NCBI RefSeq assembly: GCF_003255815.1
Contig: NC_037669.1
Coordinates: 53,105,801 to 53,169,800, forward strand
DNA from: Theropithecus gelada
Lineage: Eukaryota > Chordata > Mammalia > Primates > Cercopithecidae
Length of the DNA stretch: 64,000 bases
Reading direction: 5' to 3'
In this document: piece by piece, positions 55,173-64,000 of the stretch
How the letters are laid out: each line of letters starts with the position of its first letter
How positions within the stretch are numbered: position 1 is the first letter of the stretch
Program-made: the position numbers and the translations under genes
Notes under the pieces: model-generated
Databases searched by the model: none
The model's input: only the letters and a program-made list of their open reading frames with translations
Told to the model about the DNA's origin: nothing

Positions 55173-55438
55173 TCTTCTTTTCTTTTTTTGAGACAGAGTC
55201 TTGCCCTATGGCCCAGGCTGGAGTGCAGTGGCGCGATCTGGCGCCATTCTCCTGCCTCAGCCTCCCGAGTGGCTGGGACTACAGGCGCCCGCACCTCGCC
55301 CGGCTAATTTTTTGTATTTTTAGTAGAGACGGGGTTTCACCATGTTAGCCAGGATGGTCTCGATCTCCTGACCTCGTAATCTGCCCGCCTTGGCCTCCCA
55401 AAGTGCTGGGATTACAGGCGTGAGCAACCGCACCCGGC
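55173..55438 (-). repeat. Alu (AluY-like) with deletion
   Basis: About 35 bp of the right arm are lost (GCGCGATCTGGCGCCATTC junction at about 55232). Perfect 11-bp duplicates TGAGATTGATT bound it. Confidence 0.95.
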
Positions 55439-55489
55439 TGAGATTGATTAATTTTTTAATGCTTATTGACTTTTCTTTTTTGGGAAAAC

Positions 55490-56085
55490 ATTTAAACTTT
55501 TTTTGATAAATTTATTTTTTAGTTGACACACTGTATTTCTAGAGTACAATTTGATGTTTCTTTTCTTTTTTTGTTTGAGACCGAGTTTCATCTTGTTGCT
55601 CAGGCTGGAGTACAATGGCACGATCTCGGCTCACTACAACCTCCGCCTCCCAGGTTCAAGCAGTTCTCCTGCCTCAGCCTCCCAAGTAGCTGGGATCACA
55701 GGCATGCACCACCATGCCCGGCTAATTTTGTATTTTTAGTAGAGACAGGGTTTCTCCATTTTGTTTAGGCTGATCTTGAACTCCCAACCTCAGGTGATCC
55801 ACCCACCTCGGCCTCCCAAAGTGCTGGGATTACAGGCATGAGCCACCGCACTGGGCCAATTCAATGTTTCAATACATATTTATGCTGTATAATGATTCAG
55901 TCAGGGTAGTTCTTGTATTCATTACCTTATCATTTATTTGTGGTTAGGGCCTTCAAAAGACTGTCATATATAGCTATTTTAGAATATGCAATATTTTACT
56001 GTTAACCATAGTAATCCTCCTATGCACTAGAATGGCAGAATTTATTCCTCCTATCTAAAGTAACTTTTGTACTTTAACCTTTTAA
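55490..56085 (-). repeat. L1 3' UTR fragment, antisense, interrupted
   Basis: GTACAATTTGATGTTTC before the Alu, and TAATGATTCAGTCAGGGTAG, TTACTGTTAACCATAGTAATC and TTATTCCTCCTATCTAAAG after it, follow the antisense L1 3' UTR in order. Confidence 0.8.
55561..55856 (-). repeat. Alu inside L1
   Basis: A full-length minus-strand copy with duplicates CAATTTGATGTTTC and CAATTCAATGTTTC. Confidence 0.95.
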
Positions 56086-56377
56086 AATGTCAGTGCCTAG
56101 CAAGATGCTTTGTCTTCTTTCAATGTGTGATACGTTTATATCATCCTCTTTTGAATTTCTGTTGAGTTTATAGTCTATAATATACATTTGGCAGTTATAT
56201 CACCTTGTATTTTATTGTCTTTAATGTAAATGTGACTGATGAAAAGCAAACAAATGTAACAACCTACACATCTAAATAGGTAAAGTGTTGAAGCCCGCCT
56301 TCAAAGTAGTTACCTTGGAAAATTACACATTTAACCTAATACTGTGATGATGATCCTATTCTCAGAACATTGATTTT
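56086..56377. other. AT-rich intronic spacer
   Basis: No recognised feature. Confidence 0.5.
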
Positions 56378-56700
56378 TGTTTATTTATTTATTTTTTTGA
56401 GATGAAGTTTCACTCTTGTCACCCAGGCTGGAGTGCGGTGGCACCATCTCAGCTCACTGCAACCTCTGCCTCCTGGGTCAAGCTCAAGCGATTCACCTCC
56501 CTCAGCCTCCTGGGTAGCTGGGATTACAGGCACCTGCCACCACACCCGGCTAACCCACGCCCAGCAAATTTTTGTTTTTTTAGTAGAGACAGGGTTTCAC
56601 CATGTTGACCAGGCTGGTCTCGAATTCCTGACCTTAGGTGATCCAACCGCCTTGGCCTCCCAGAGTGCTGGGATTATAGGCGTGAGCCACTGCGCCCGGG
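56378..56700 (-). repeat. Alu with small internal duplication
   Basis: A minus-strand copy in which the CCCGGCTAACCCACGCCCAG segment at about 56546 shows an extra partial repeat. ACATTGAT lies on both sides. Confidence 0.94.
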
Positions 56701-56746
56701 CACATTGATGGTTTTCTAAACAGTGGCCAGTAATTTAAAAACCAAG

Positions 56747-56818
56747 ATAGAGAGAGAGAGAAAAAAAAAAAAAACTGAGAGAGAGAGAGAGAGAGTGTGT
56801 GTGTGTGTGTGTGTGTGA
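56747..56818. repeat. Compound microsatellite (GA)n-(A)n-(GA)n-(GT)n
   Basis: GA units, a 14-bp A-run, about nine GA units and about ten GT units follow one another without a gap. Confidence 0.97.
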
Positions 56819-57939
56819 AACAAACACAGTGCTTGCTCCTTGCCACACTTCTATGTAAGTATGCCTATAAAGTGAAGAGCTAGTTTTTTCTCTGTCATTC
56901 TGAAGCCAGTTTCAGAAGTGGAGTTTGAAAATGCCTTTTAATCAGTGGCAATTTTATTTGGAATAGGGTCAAGTCATTCTAGTATGACTACTTTTAAATG
57001 ATAACACTCATTTGCATGTTTTCCAAAAAATAAATAATCCAGTTTCACTGCCCCCCTGCCCCAGCCACCCCATCTAAAGTACTTGAGGGCAAGACATCTA
57101 CCATCTCTTGTGCATCCCCTCTACCATTAGCACTTCTCTGTATCGTGCGCGTGATTTGAGATCCTAGAGCCCTTACTTTAAAGGCTGAGACAATTTTGGT
57201 TATCATGCTAGGAAGACTGGCTTTGCCTTCCTAGTCTTTGTCTTCCTTTGTTCAGCTTTGCAAACCCATTTATATCACATGGAGTAACTGGCTGTTTGGG
57301 AAGTTTCAGCCAACTGTTCTTTACTTCATTTTATGGATGATGTGGTACCCATTTTGTCTGTAAGGGCTTTCTGTAGAATGAATGCCCCATTCTCATTGAA
57401 GAGATGGGATAACCATAGCTCTTAGCCACCACAATGTGTTCAGAGCACTGTTCAGGGAATATTCATGGTACCTTCAAATATTACTGCCTTTAAAAGTAAT
57501 GCAATCTCCAGCTCTGCCAGATCTTTTGTGTCATGAGAAAAAACCAAAACAACTTAGTGCCTGCCCATCCAGGGCTTATCTTTGAAGTAACAAGAGGAGA
57601 ATGAAAGACTTGAAGAAAAGAGTAGCACTGGGATACATTTCCACCCACACAGGTACTTGTTTTGTTTTGACTTTGTGTGGTCTGTTTATGTGCATGCAGT
57701 GTATTTTTTTGGAAAGGTTATGTCTTTGAGTTCAAAATAATTTCCTTTCCGTATTTGATTCAGCTTCCGTATTTGGTTACCACTGCAGTAGTGACAGTTG
57801 CTTGACTAATTTTTGCAATGCCCAGGGCTCGTTGAGATTCTTGGAAAGATGAAAAACCACCATATTTACTCTCTCCAATGTTGGCTCTGTTTCTGCTATA
57901 GCTTTTAAAAGATGATAGTTTCTTTTTTTAAGTTAATAT
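56819..57939. other. Intronic DNA without recognised repeat
   Basis: About 1.1 kb of unique-looking sequence and no exon. Confidence 0.5.
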
Positions 57940-58640
57940 TTTTAACAGCTTTGCTGAGATATAATTCATATACCATGTAATTCATTCATTTAAAGTATAA
58001 AATTTAATGGTACTTAATATATTCACAGAGTTGTACAGTTATCACTATGATCGAAGTTTAGAACATTTTCTTTTTTTTTTTTTTTTTTTTTTTTGAGACG
58101 GAGTCTCGCTCTGTCACCCAGGCTGGAGTGCAGTGGCTGGATCTCTGCTCACTGCAAGCTCCGCCTCCCGGGTTTTACGCCATTCTCCTGCCTCAGCCTC
58201 CCGAGTAGCTGGGACTACAGGCGCCCGCCACCTCGCCCGGCTAATTTTTTGTATTTTTTTTTTTTTTAGTAGAGACGGGGTTTCACCGTGTTAGCCAGGA
58301 TGGTCTCGATCTCCTGACCTCGTGATCCGCCCGTCTCGGCCTCCCAAAGTGCTGGGATTACAGGCTTGAGCCACCGCGCCCGGCCAGAACATTTTCATCA
58401 CTCCCAAAAGAAACCTTGACCCATTTCACTCTCCATTCCCCCCGTCCTCCTGGTCCCTGGCAGCCACACATCTACTTTCTGTCTCTCTATATAGATCTGC
58501 TTATTCTGGGCATTTCATATAAATGAAATAATACAATATTTGGTCTTTTGTTACTTCATTCCTTTTTATTGCTGAATAGTAGTTCCTTGTATGGCTGTAC
58601 CACATTTTATTTACCAAAAAAAAAAAAGTTTTTAAAGAAG
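57940..58640 (-). repeat. Old L1 (L1M) fragment, antisense, interrupted
   Basis: ACAGCTTTGCTGAGATATAATTC and GTACAGTTATCACTATGATCG before the Alu, then CATCACTCCCAAAAGAAACC and CATTTCATATAAATGAAATAAT after it, follow antisense L1M in order. Confidence 0.85.
58071..58385 (-). repeat. Young Alu, Old World monkey type (AluYRa-like)
   Basis: A minus-strand copy with an extra T-run at 58254-58267. The complement carries GGCTCAAGCC, GAGACGGGCGG, GGGCGAGGTGGC and GATCCAGCCACTGC, the last a decayed form of the CCGG mark. Perfect 11-bp duplicates AGAACATTTTC lie at 58060-58070 and 58386-58396. Confidence 0.95.
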
Positions 58641-59709
58641 CAGTACTAGCTCCTGGATAAAGGTTGGTTTGAGCAGTTATACAGACTACAATGTCTTCTT
58701 CACTAATCTTAAGCTATGAAAAAGGAAGAGAAAAACATGCCATTTTGTTTGTTGATTTGCACTTGAACCCCAGCAAAATGTCATGGTCCTAACCCTCTGG
58801 TGTAACCTGTGTGGAGCAGTAGCATGGTTTATTTTTAGAATCTGAGTGACATTTTCTGTTTGGTAATCTGTCTGATTTCAGATGGAGCTATAGATAGGGA
58901 TATAGATAAAATTTGGCATTTTCAGACTTGTACTTCCAAAGACTTTAGAACCAAATGTCACTCAGCTGAAAACATAATGAGTTATAAACTACGTGTTCTA
59001 GAGTTTTGTTGTCACAGAGTCAGATAAGATGCCAAATGCTAGCAATACTATTTAGGAGGCCTACTCTTAGGATTTAAAAGAAGTGGACTGCCAGAGATGA
59101 ATTATGTGACACAAATGCTAACATGTAGTTATTATGAGTGATCTATTCTGTCATGAGGTAGCCCTTGAAAAACAATCTGGGACAAAAGAACAAGCCTCTG
59201 GCACTGCTGAATTTTTGGAGAGAAAAACCTTTAGAAGTTAGCATGTGATTCTTTCTGGACATGTTCATTGCCTTATTTCTTCTTTTGCAAACATTTTGTA
59301 AATACTGATGAAGTGAAATGAGATGTTTGAGAAGGCAGATCCTCAGATCCCCTAAAGAGCATTGTCAGTAATGTTGAGCTATTCCTACCCCATCCCTCTA
59401 TTTACCTGCGACAGCCTCTCAGAGCGTGATCATGGTGGCTTTGTGGTGGTTTTAAATGTAATCGTGAGAAGCTAGCTGAGAGAATGCTAGCAGTGTTCCT
59501 TCGGATCAAGTTGAGACTAGCTGGTACAGTTAAGCCTAACTTTCTTTTTGTTTCCTTCGTTGCCCCTCTCATTTTTCTATACTTTGAGAAATTTATAGAT
59601 TGGTAGTTAAGGACTATCTTTGCAGGCCTAATTCAAAGCTTTTGGGGAATGAGTTGTTTTGTTGGGCGAAAGACAAATAGGAAGTATAGGACTGTATGCC
59701 TTATAGGAA
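58641..59709. other. Intronic DNA without recognised repeat
   Basis: Just over 1 kb of AT-rich unique-looking sequence. Confidence 0.5.
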
Positions 59710-59790
59710 TAGAAGGCAGCAGATAGTATAGCTATTTTCTATATGGGGAAACTGAGGCACAGGAGGGTCACTTAATGAAGTCCCTGATCT
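59710..59790 (-). repeat. MIR SINE fragment, antisense
   Basis: GGGGAAACTGAGGCACAGGAGG is the antisense MIR core. Confidence 0.65.
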
Positions 59791-60129
59791 CTAAAAAGGC
59801 AAACATCAAAAAAAAAAATTAGAGAAATACGCCATTGTTTGAAAATAGAGGTGAGCCCTCCTAAAGCTGGTCTTGAGCTGTTTCATGTGTTAGTGTTGGC
59901 AGGAGGTAACCAGGACGGCCTAAATCTTGCTTTCTGAAACTCATTCATCAAGCATTTCCTGAGTGGTTGTGAGCACTGAGATACGTCATCAGTTCTCCCT
60001 TGTGCCACGTCACTGCTGACATGTCCTTAGAAATGTCTGATGTGGTATTGGCTGATCTTGGTATTGATCAGTTGTAAAAGTGGAAGAGGCATGAGAAGAG
60101 ATACCTCCTTGGGGCATGCTAAAATTACA

Positions 60130-60265
60130 TATCTTGGGGGTTCCTGGACAACTTTCTGTTAGGACTGGAGCCAGGCCCAGGAATATGCATTTTAAGTAAG
60201 TCTCTTAGGTGATTCTGACATAGGTCATCCAGGAACTCACTTTGGAAAGCATTGTACTAGACAGT
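60130..60265 (-). mobile_element. hAT-Charlie MITE fragment (MER20-related)
   Basis: GCCAGGCCCAGGAATATGCAT, CTCTTAGGTGATTCTGACAT and TTTGGAAAGCATTGTACTAG follow a MER20-type arm. The family name is tentative. Confidence 0.5.
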
Positions 60266-60306
60266 GAAATAGGAGTGGCTGGATGAAAAACAATAAGGAA
60301 AATTTG

Positions 60307-60594
60307 CCGTGGTGCCGTGGCTCATGCCTGTAATCCCAGCACTTTGGGGAGACAGAGGTGAGAGGATCACTTGAGCCCAGGACTTCGAGACCATCCTGGG
60401 CAACATGGTGAAACCCCATCTCTACAAAAACTACAAAAAATTAACCAAGCGTGGTGGAGGGCACTTGTAGTCCCATCTACTCAGGAGGCTGAGGTGGGAG
60501 GATCACTTGAGCCTGGGAGGTTGAGGCTGCAATGAATCATGATGGCACCACTGCACTCCAACCTAGGTGACAGAGATCCTGACTCAAAAAAAAA
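60307..60594 (+). repeat. Alu, old (AluJ-like)
   Basis: A diverged dimer lacking the first bases, with a short A-tail. Confidence 0.93.
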
Positions 60595-60792
60595 AATTTC
60601 CACAGATTGGTGAAATTAAACTGAGAACCACTTTTGCTTTACATAGGAGCTCAGTAGAGCCTTTAAATCATGACCAGACTTAATTTACTAATTTTCAGAA
60701 ATACATTTGTCACATGCAGACAGTTACACCTAGATAGTTGTAGAAATTTTCAGCATTCCCAACTTACAGAAAATCCTGAGAGAAAGAATATA

Positions 60793-61014
60793 CAGCTGAC
60801 TCTTGAACAATACCATCTGAACTTCGAGGGTCCACTTCGACTCAGGATTTTTTTCAACCATTTGCAGACAGAAAATACTGCAGAATGTGAAACCCATGGG
60901 TACAGAGGGCCAGCTTCTCCTGTGAGTGGACTTTGAGACTTGGGTATGTGTGGATTTTGGCATCGGTGGGATTCCTGGAACCAATCCCCTGAGTGTATAT
61001 ACCAAAGGATGACT
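60793..61014 (+). mobile_element. Short Tigger-derived MITE (MER2-like), copy 2
   Basis: It begins CAGCTGACTCTTGAACAA after TA and ends CCAAAGGATGACT, the same ends as 13103-13323. GTGAAACCCATGGGTACAG and CTGGAACCAATCCCCTGAG are well-kept family phrases. Confidence 0.78.
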
Positions 61015-62189
61015 AATTTCTCTTTAGTATACAACACCTAATTTTAACTCTGCTGAAAATGAAATCCTTTGCTGCTTCCATTCAATAGGCTCTTCCTTCT
61101 GTTCCTTCCAACCAGTCGACAGAGCCTTGATGTGATTCCAGTGGATGACCTGTTAACTTAGTGAGGGGACTTGATTCGGTGTGGGTTCCTGCGGACGCCA
61201 GGATTTGGATATGTATGAGGTGACATCACTTTCTCCTCTGTCACCACCATGGGAATCCATAACTAAAAGGTGGATGGTGAGTAGCCATCCACCTTTGACA
61301 AGAAAGGTTGATACCTCAGCTATTTAAGATACTTGCTCAAATACCAAGTGTGTAAGTAAATGGGTAATTCCAAGCTGGAACAGCCCAAGGAAGTGTAAGA
61401 AAGGAAATACAAGAGCCTTTCTAGGCTTCAGTTCTCAGTCCAGCAGATGGAAGCCTCTCAGTTACATGAGCTCACATCTGTCTCTCTGATTTGACAGAGC
61501 TTGTGCCATAAAAACTGGAATTGCTAATTCTGTAATCCTTCGAAAGCATGATGGAAGTGAGACTGACAAAGAGCTACACCCTAAAGGTTAATGGCACAGA
61601 GAGAATAAGGGGCCTGGAGAACTAATCATGAAATATAAATGTCAGTGGCTGCAAACCACTCATCCATTTAATTGACTAGAAGTTAATATAGTCTCGTAGA
61701 CTCCAAATTAAAATGTTTCAGTTTTGCTTTATTTCTTCATTACTCTAGTCCCCATTGACCTTGTGTTGAGACCGAAACAATTGAGGGGCATTCTAGCATG
61801 GGAGCAGTTTTAACAATCATTGTCAGCATGGCTTTAAAGAAAATAGGTTGGCCAAACACATGTTAGGTTCTGCCATCTAGTAATAGTATGATTTTTTTTT
61901 TTAAACCATTAAAATAAGGCATTGGGAAGACAGATTGAATTTCTAGAATGCCAGAATGTCAGTGGTAAATATCACTGTTACTTATTACCCAGGAGTTTGC
62001 TACCCAGCTGTAGGTGGTGGGTATTCTTCAGTCATAGGCTGACCTGTCAAGGTATAGGATGGGAAAATAATGGCATTTAGAAGAACATTTGTAATCAAAT
62101 TCATAAACTTTCTTAAAGAGGTAAGGTGAAGGTTAGGTTTCTGTAAAGTTTTCTAGTTGATAACTCTGAAGGCTGTAGGTAACTATAAT
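61015..62189. other. Intronic DNA without recognised repeat
   Basis: No repeat or exon is recognised. GGTGGATGGTGAGTAGCCATCCACC (about 61270-61294) forms an inverted repeat with 10-bp arms GGTGGATGG(T/C). Confidence 0.45.
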
Positions 62190-63477
62190 AATAGATTTGA
62201 AGGAAAAGACAACTCACAGAATGGGAAAATATTTTTTGTAAATCATGTGTCTGAGAAGGGACCTGTATTAAGAATATGTATAGGCCGGGCGCGGTGGCTC
62301 AAGCCTGTAATCCCAGCACTTTGGGAGGCCGAGACGGGCGGATCACAAGGTCAGGAGATCAAGACCATCCTGGCTAACACGGTGAAACCCCGTCTCTATT
62401 AAGAAATACAAAAAACTAGCCGGGCGAGGTGGCGGGCGCCTGTAGTCCCAGCTACTCGGGAGGCTGAGGCCGGAGAATGGCGTGAACCCGGGAGGCGGAG
62501 CTTGCAGTGAGCTGAGATCTGGCCACTGCACTCCAGCCTGGGCGACAGAGCGAGACTCCGTCTCAAAAAAAAAAAAAAAAAAAAAAAAAAAAGAATATGT
62601 ATAGAACTCTTACAGCGCAGCAATACAAAGGCAGATAATCCTATTTAAAAACGGGCAAAGGATTTGAATAGACAATTCTCCAAAGAAGATAAATGGCCAA
62701 CAATTGCAGAAAAATATGCTCATGCATCATTAATCATTAGGAAGATGAAAATCAGAACCTCAGTGAGATCCGCCTACTATGGATGGTTGAAATAAAAAAG
62801 ACAATAACAAGTGTTGGTGAGGATGTGGAGAAACTGGAATGCCTCATGCATTGCTGGTGGGAATGTAAAATGGTGTAGCTGTTTTGGAACCAGTTTGGCA
62901 GTTGCTCAAAATGTTAAGCATAGAGTTACCATTTGACCCAGCAGTTCTACTCCTAGGTACATACTGGATAATTGAAAACAGCCCTGTAAAAATCTGTCCA
63001 CAAATGTCCACAGAAGTATTATTTATAATAGCTAAAAAGTAGAAGCAATCCAAATGCCCGTCAACTGATGAATGGATAAAATGTGGTCTATCCATACAAT
63101 GAAATATTACTTGGCAATATAAAGAAATATAGTACCGACATATGTTACAACATGGATGAACTTTTAAAACATTATGAGTGAAAGAACTAGACACAAAAGA
63201 CACCAAATCATTATATGATTGAGTTTATATGAGATGTCTGGAATCAGCAAGTCTATAGAGACAGAAAGTAGGTTAGTGGCACTGGAGAGAGGAGAATATG
63301 GGGAGTGACTGCTAATGGGTATGGGTTTCTTTTGGGGGTGAAGAAATGTCCTAAAATTAGATCATGGTGATGTTGCACAACCCCAATTATAAACACATTG
63401 AGTCAGACACTTTAATGGGTGAATTATATGGCATGTGAATTATATGTCAATAAAGCTATTATAAAAGTTGGAGACAA
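62190..63477 (+). repeat. Old L1 (L1M) 3' part, interrupted
   Basis: It follows ORF2 from AAAAGACAACTCACAGAATG through GATGTGGAGAAACTGGAATG, CTGGTGGGAATGTAAAATGG and CAACTGATGAATGGATAAAA, then the 3' UTR to TCAATAAAGCTATTATAAAAG. All frames are broken. Confidence 0.88.
62283..62590 (+). repeat. Young Alu, Old World monkey type (AluYRa-like)
   Basis: Nearly consensus with a 31-bp A-tail. GGCTCAAGCC, GAGACGGGCGG, AAACTAGCCGGGCGAGG and GATCTGGCCACTGC are present. Perfect 13-bp duplicates AAGAATATGTATA lie at 62270-62282 and 62591-62603. Confidence 0.96.
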
Positions 63478-64000
63478 TGTGGAGAATATTGTTGCTCCAT
63501 TCATTCCATTATTTGCAGAGTTCTTTGTGTGTGCGTGCATTTGCTTACATTAAAATATTGTGGAAAGTACTAGCTCAATTATAAACCTTACTAATGGTAC
63601 CTGTCAGTCATTCAGAGAACACCTGAGTGCCAGACTTTGTGTCTGGTGGTAAGGGGCATTCACTGCGGCTCCCTGGACACCCCACTCAGGGCCCTTCTTG
63701 AGGAGCTGACAATCTGGAATTGTTGGTTTCTTTAGGATCAGTACTAGCTATCTTACAAGAAGCAAACTGACATCCTATGTGTACATTCAGATGATCTTTA
63801 CAGAGGATGATGTGTGCACACAGGGTGGGACAGTCGGGTCCTGGGGGTGAGAGGGAAGGAGAGGATGGAATTCCAGGTGGAGGTGGTCAGCAAGGGCCCA
63901 GGACAGACATGGCCAAGGGGAGTTGTGAATTTGTGGCTGTCCAGCTTGAATGTTGTCATTGTTGCCAAATAGTCCGCGAAATAAGTCCCAGCTCTTTATT
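63478..64000. other. Intronic DNA with an inverted L2 end
   Basis: 63605-63735 (ACCTGAGTGCCAGACTTTGTG, CTTCTTGAGGAGCTGACAATC) is an antisense L2 terminus. The rest, to the window edge, is not recognised. Confidence 0.5.

Noticed and set aside
1..64000. Endogenous retrovirus, LTR, CRISPR array or bacterial operon
   Set aside because: No TG...CA-bounded long terminal repeats, no gag/pol relics other than LINE type, no spaced direct-repeat array and no prokaryotic gene organisation were found on either strand.

Overview
The window is nuclear DNA from an Old World monkey (macaque, baboon, guenon or relative). About 45 Alu copies, L1 and L2 fragments, MIRs and Tigger/hAT DNA-transposon fossils make it primate. 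Four of the youngest Alus (20002, 23276, 58071, 62283) carry a shared set of substitutions that I know from cercopithecoid AluYRa-type subfamilies rather than from ape AluY. All subfamily names come from memory of consensus sequences, without a database search.

I find one protein-coding segment. At 40471-40552 on the + strand lies an alternative first coding exon of VGLL4 (vestigial-like family member 4, a TEAD cofactor). It encodes 27 residues beginning MLFMKMDLLNYQYLDKM and ends at a GT splice donor in phase 1. A G+C- and CpG-enriched stretch at about 39850-41450 surrounds it and is the likely alternative promoter. The shared downstream VGLL4 exons, including the TEAD-binding Tondu motifs, are not here and should lie beyond the right edge. 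The DNA left of the promoter is probably intron of longer VGLL4 isoforms that start further upstream.

Layout: 1-39 kb is intron-like DNA dense in Alus of both orientations, with a complete Tigger-class transposon at 5843-7319, a long L2 remnant at about 18085-18858 containing a 55-bp triplication, and the first two young monkey Alus. The promoter and exon occupy 39.7-41.5 kb. A (CTTCT)n array follows at 42.2 kb. From 44.5 to 48.6 kb the DNA is poor in young repeats and is the most plausible place for intronic enhancers. From 48.7 to 50.3 kb an L2 copy has an inverted middle next to an Alu that lacks its tail. From 50.3 to 58.4 kb eight Alus in a row lie on the minus strand. From 57.9 to 63.5 kb two old L1 fragments are each interrupted by a young monkey Alu.

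There is no operon, CRISPR array, phage, intact retroelement or provirus, and no evidence of a new biological system. The most useful observations are the VGLL4 alternative exon with its leader, the palindrome cluster upstream of it, the rearranged L2, and the lineage-informative Alus.
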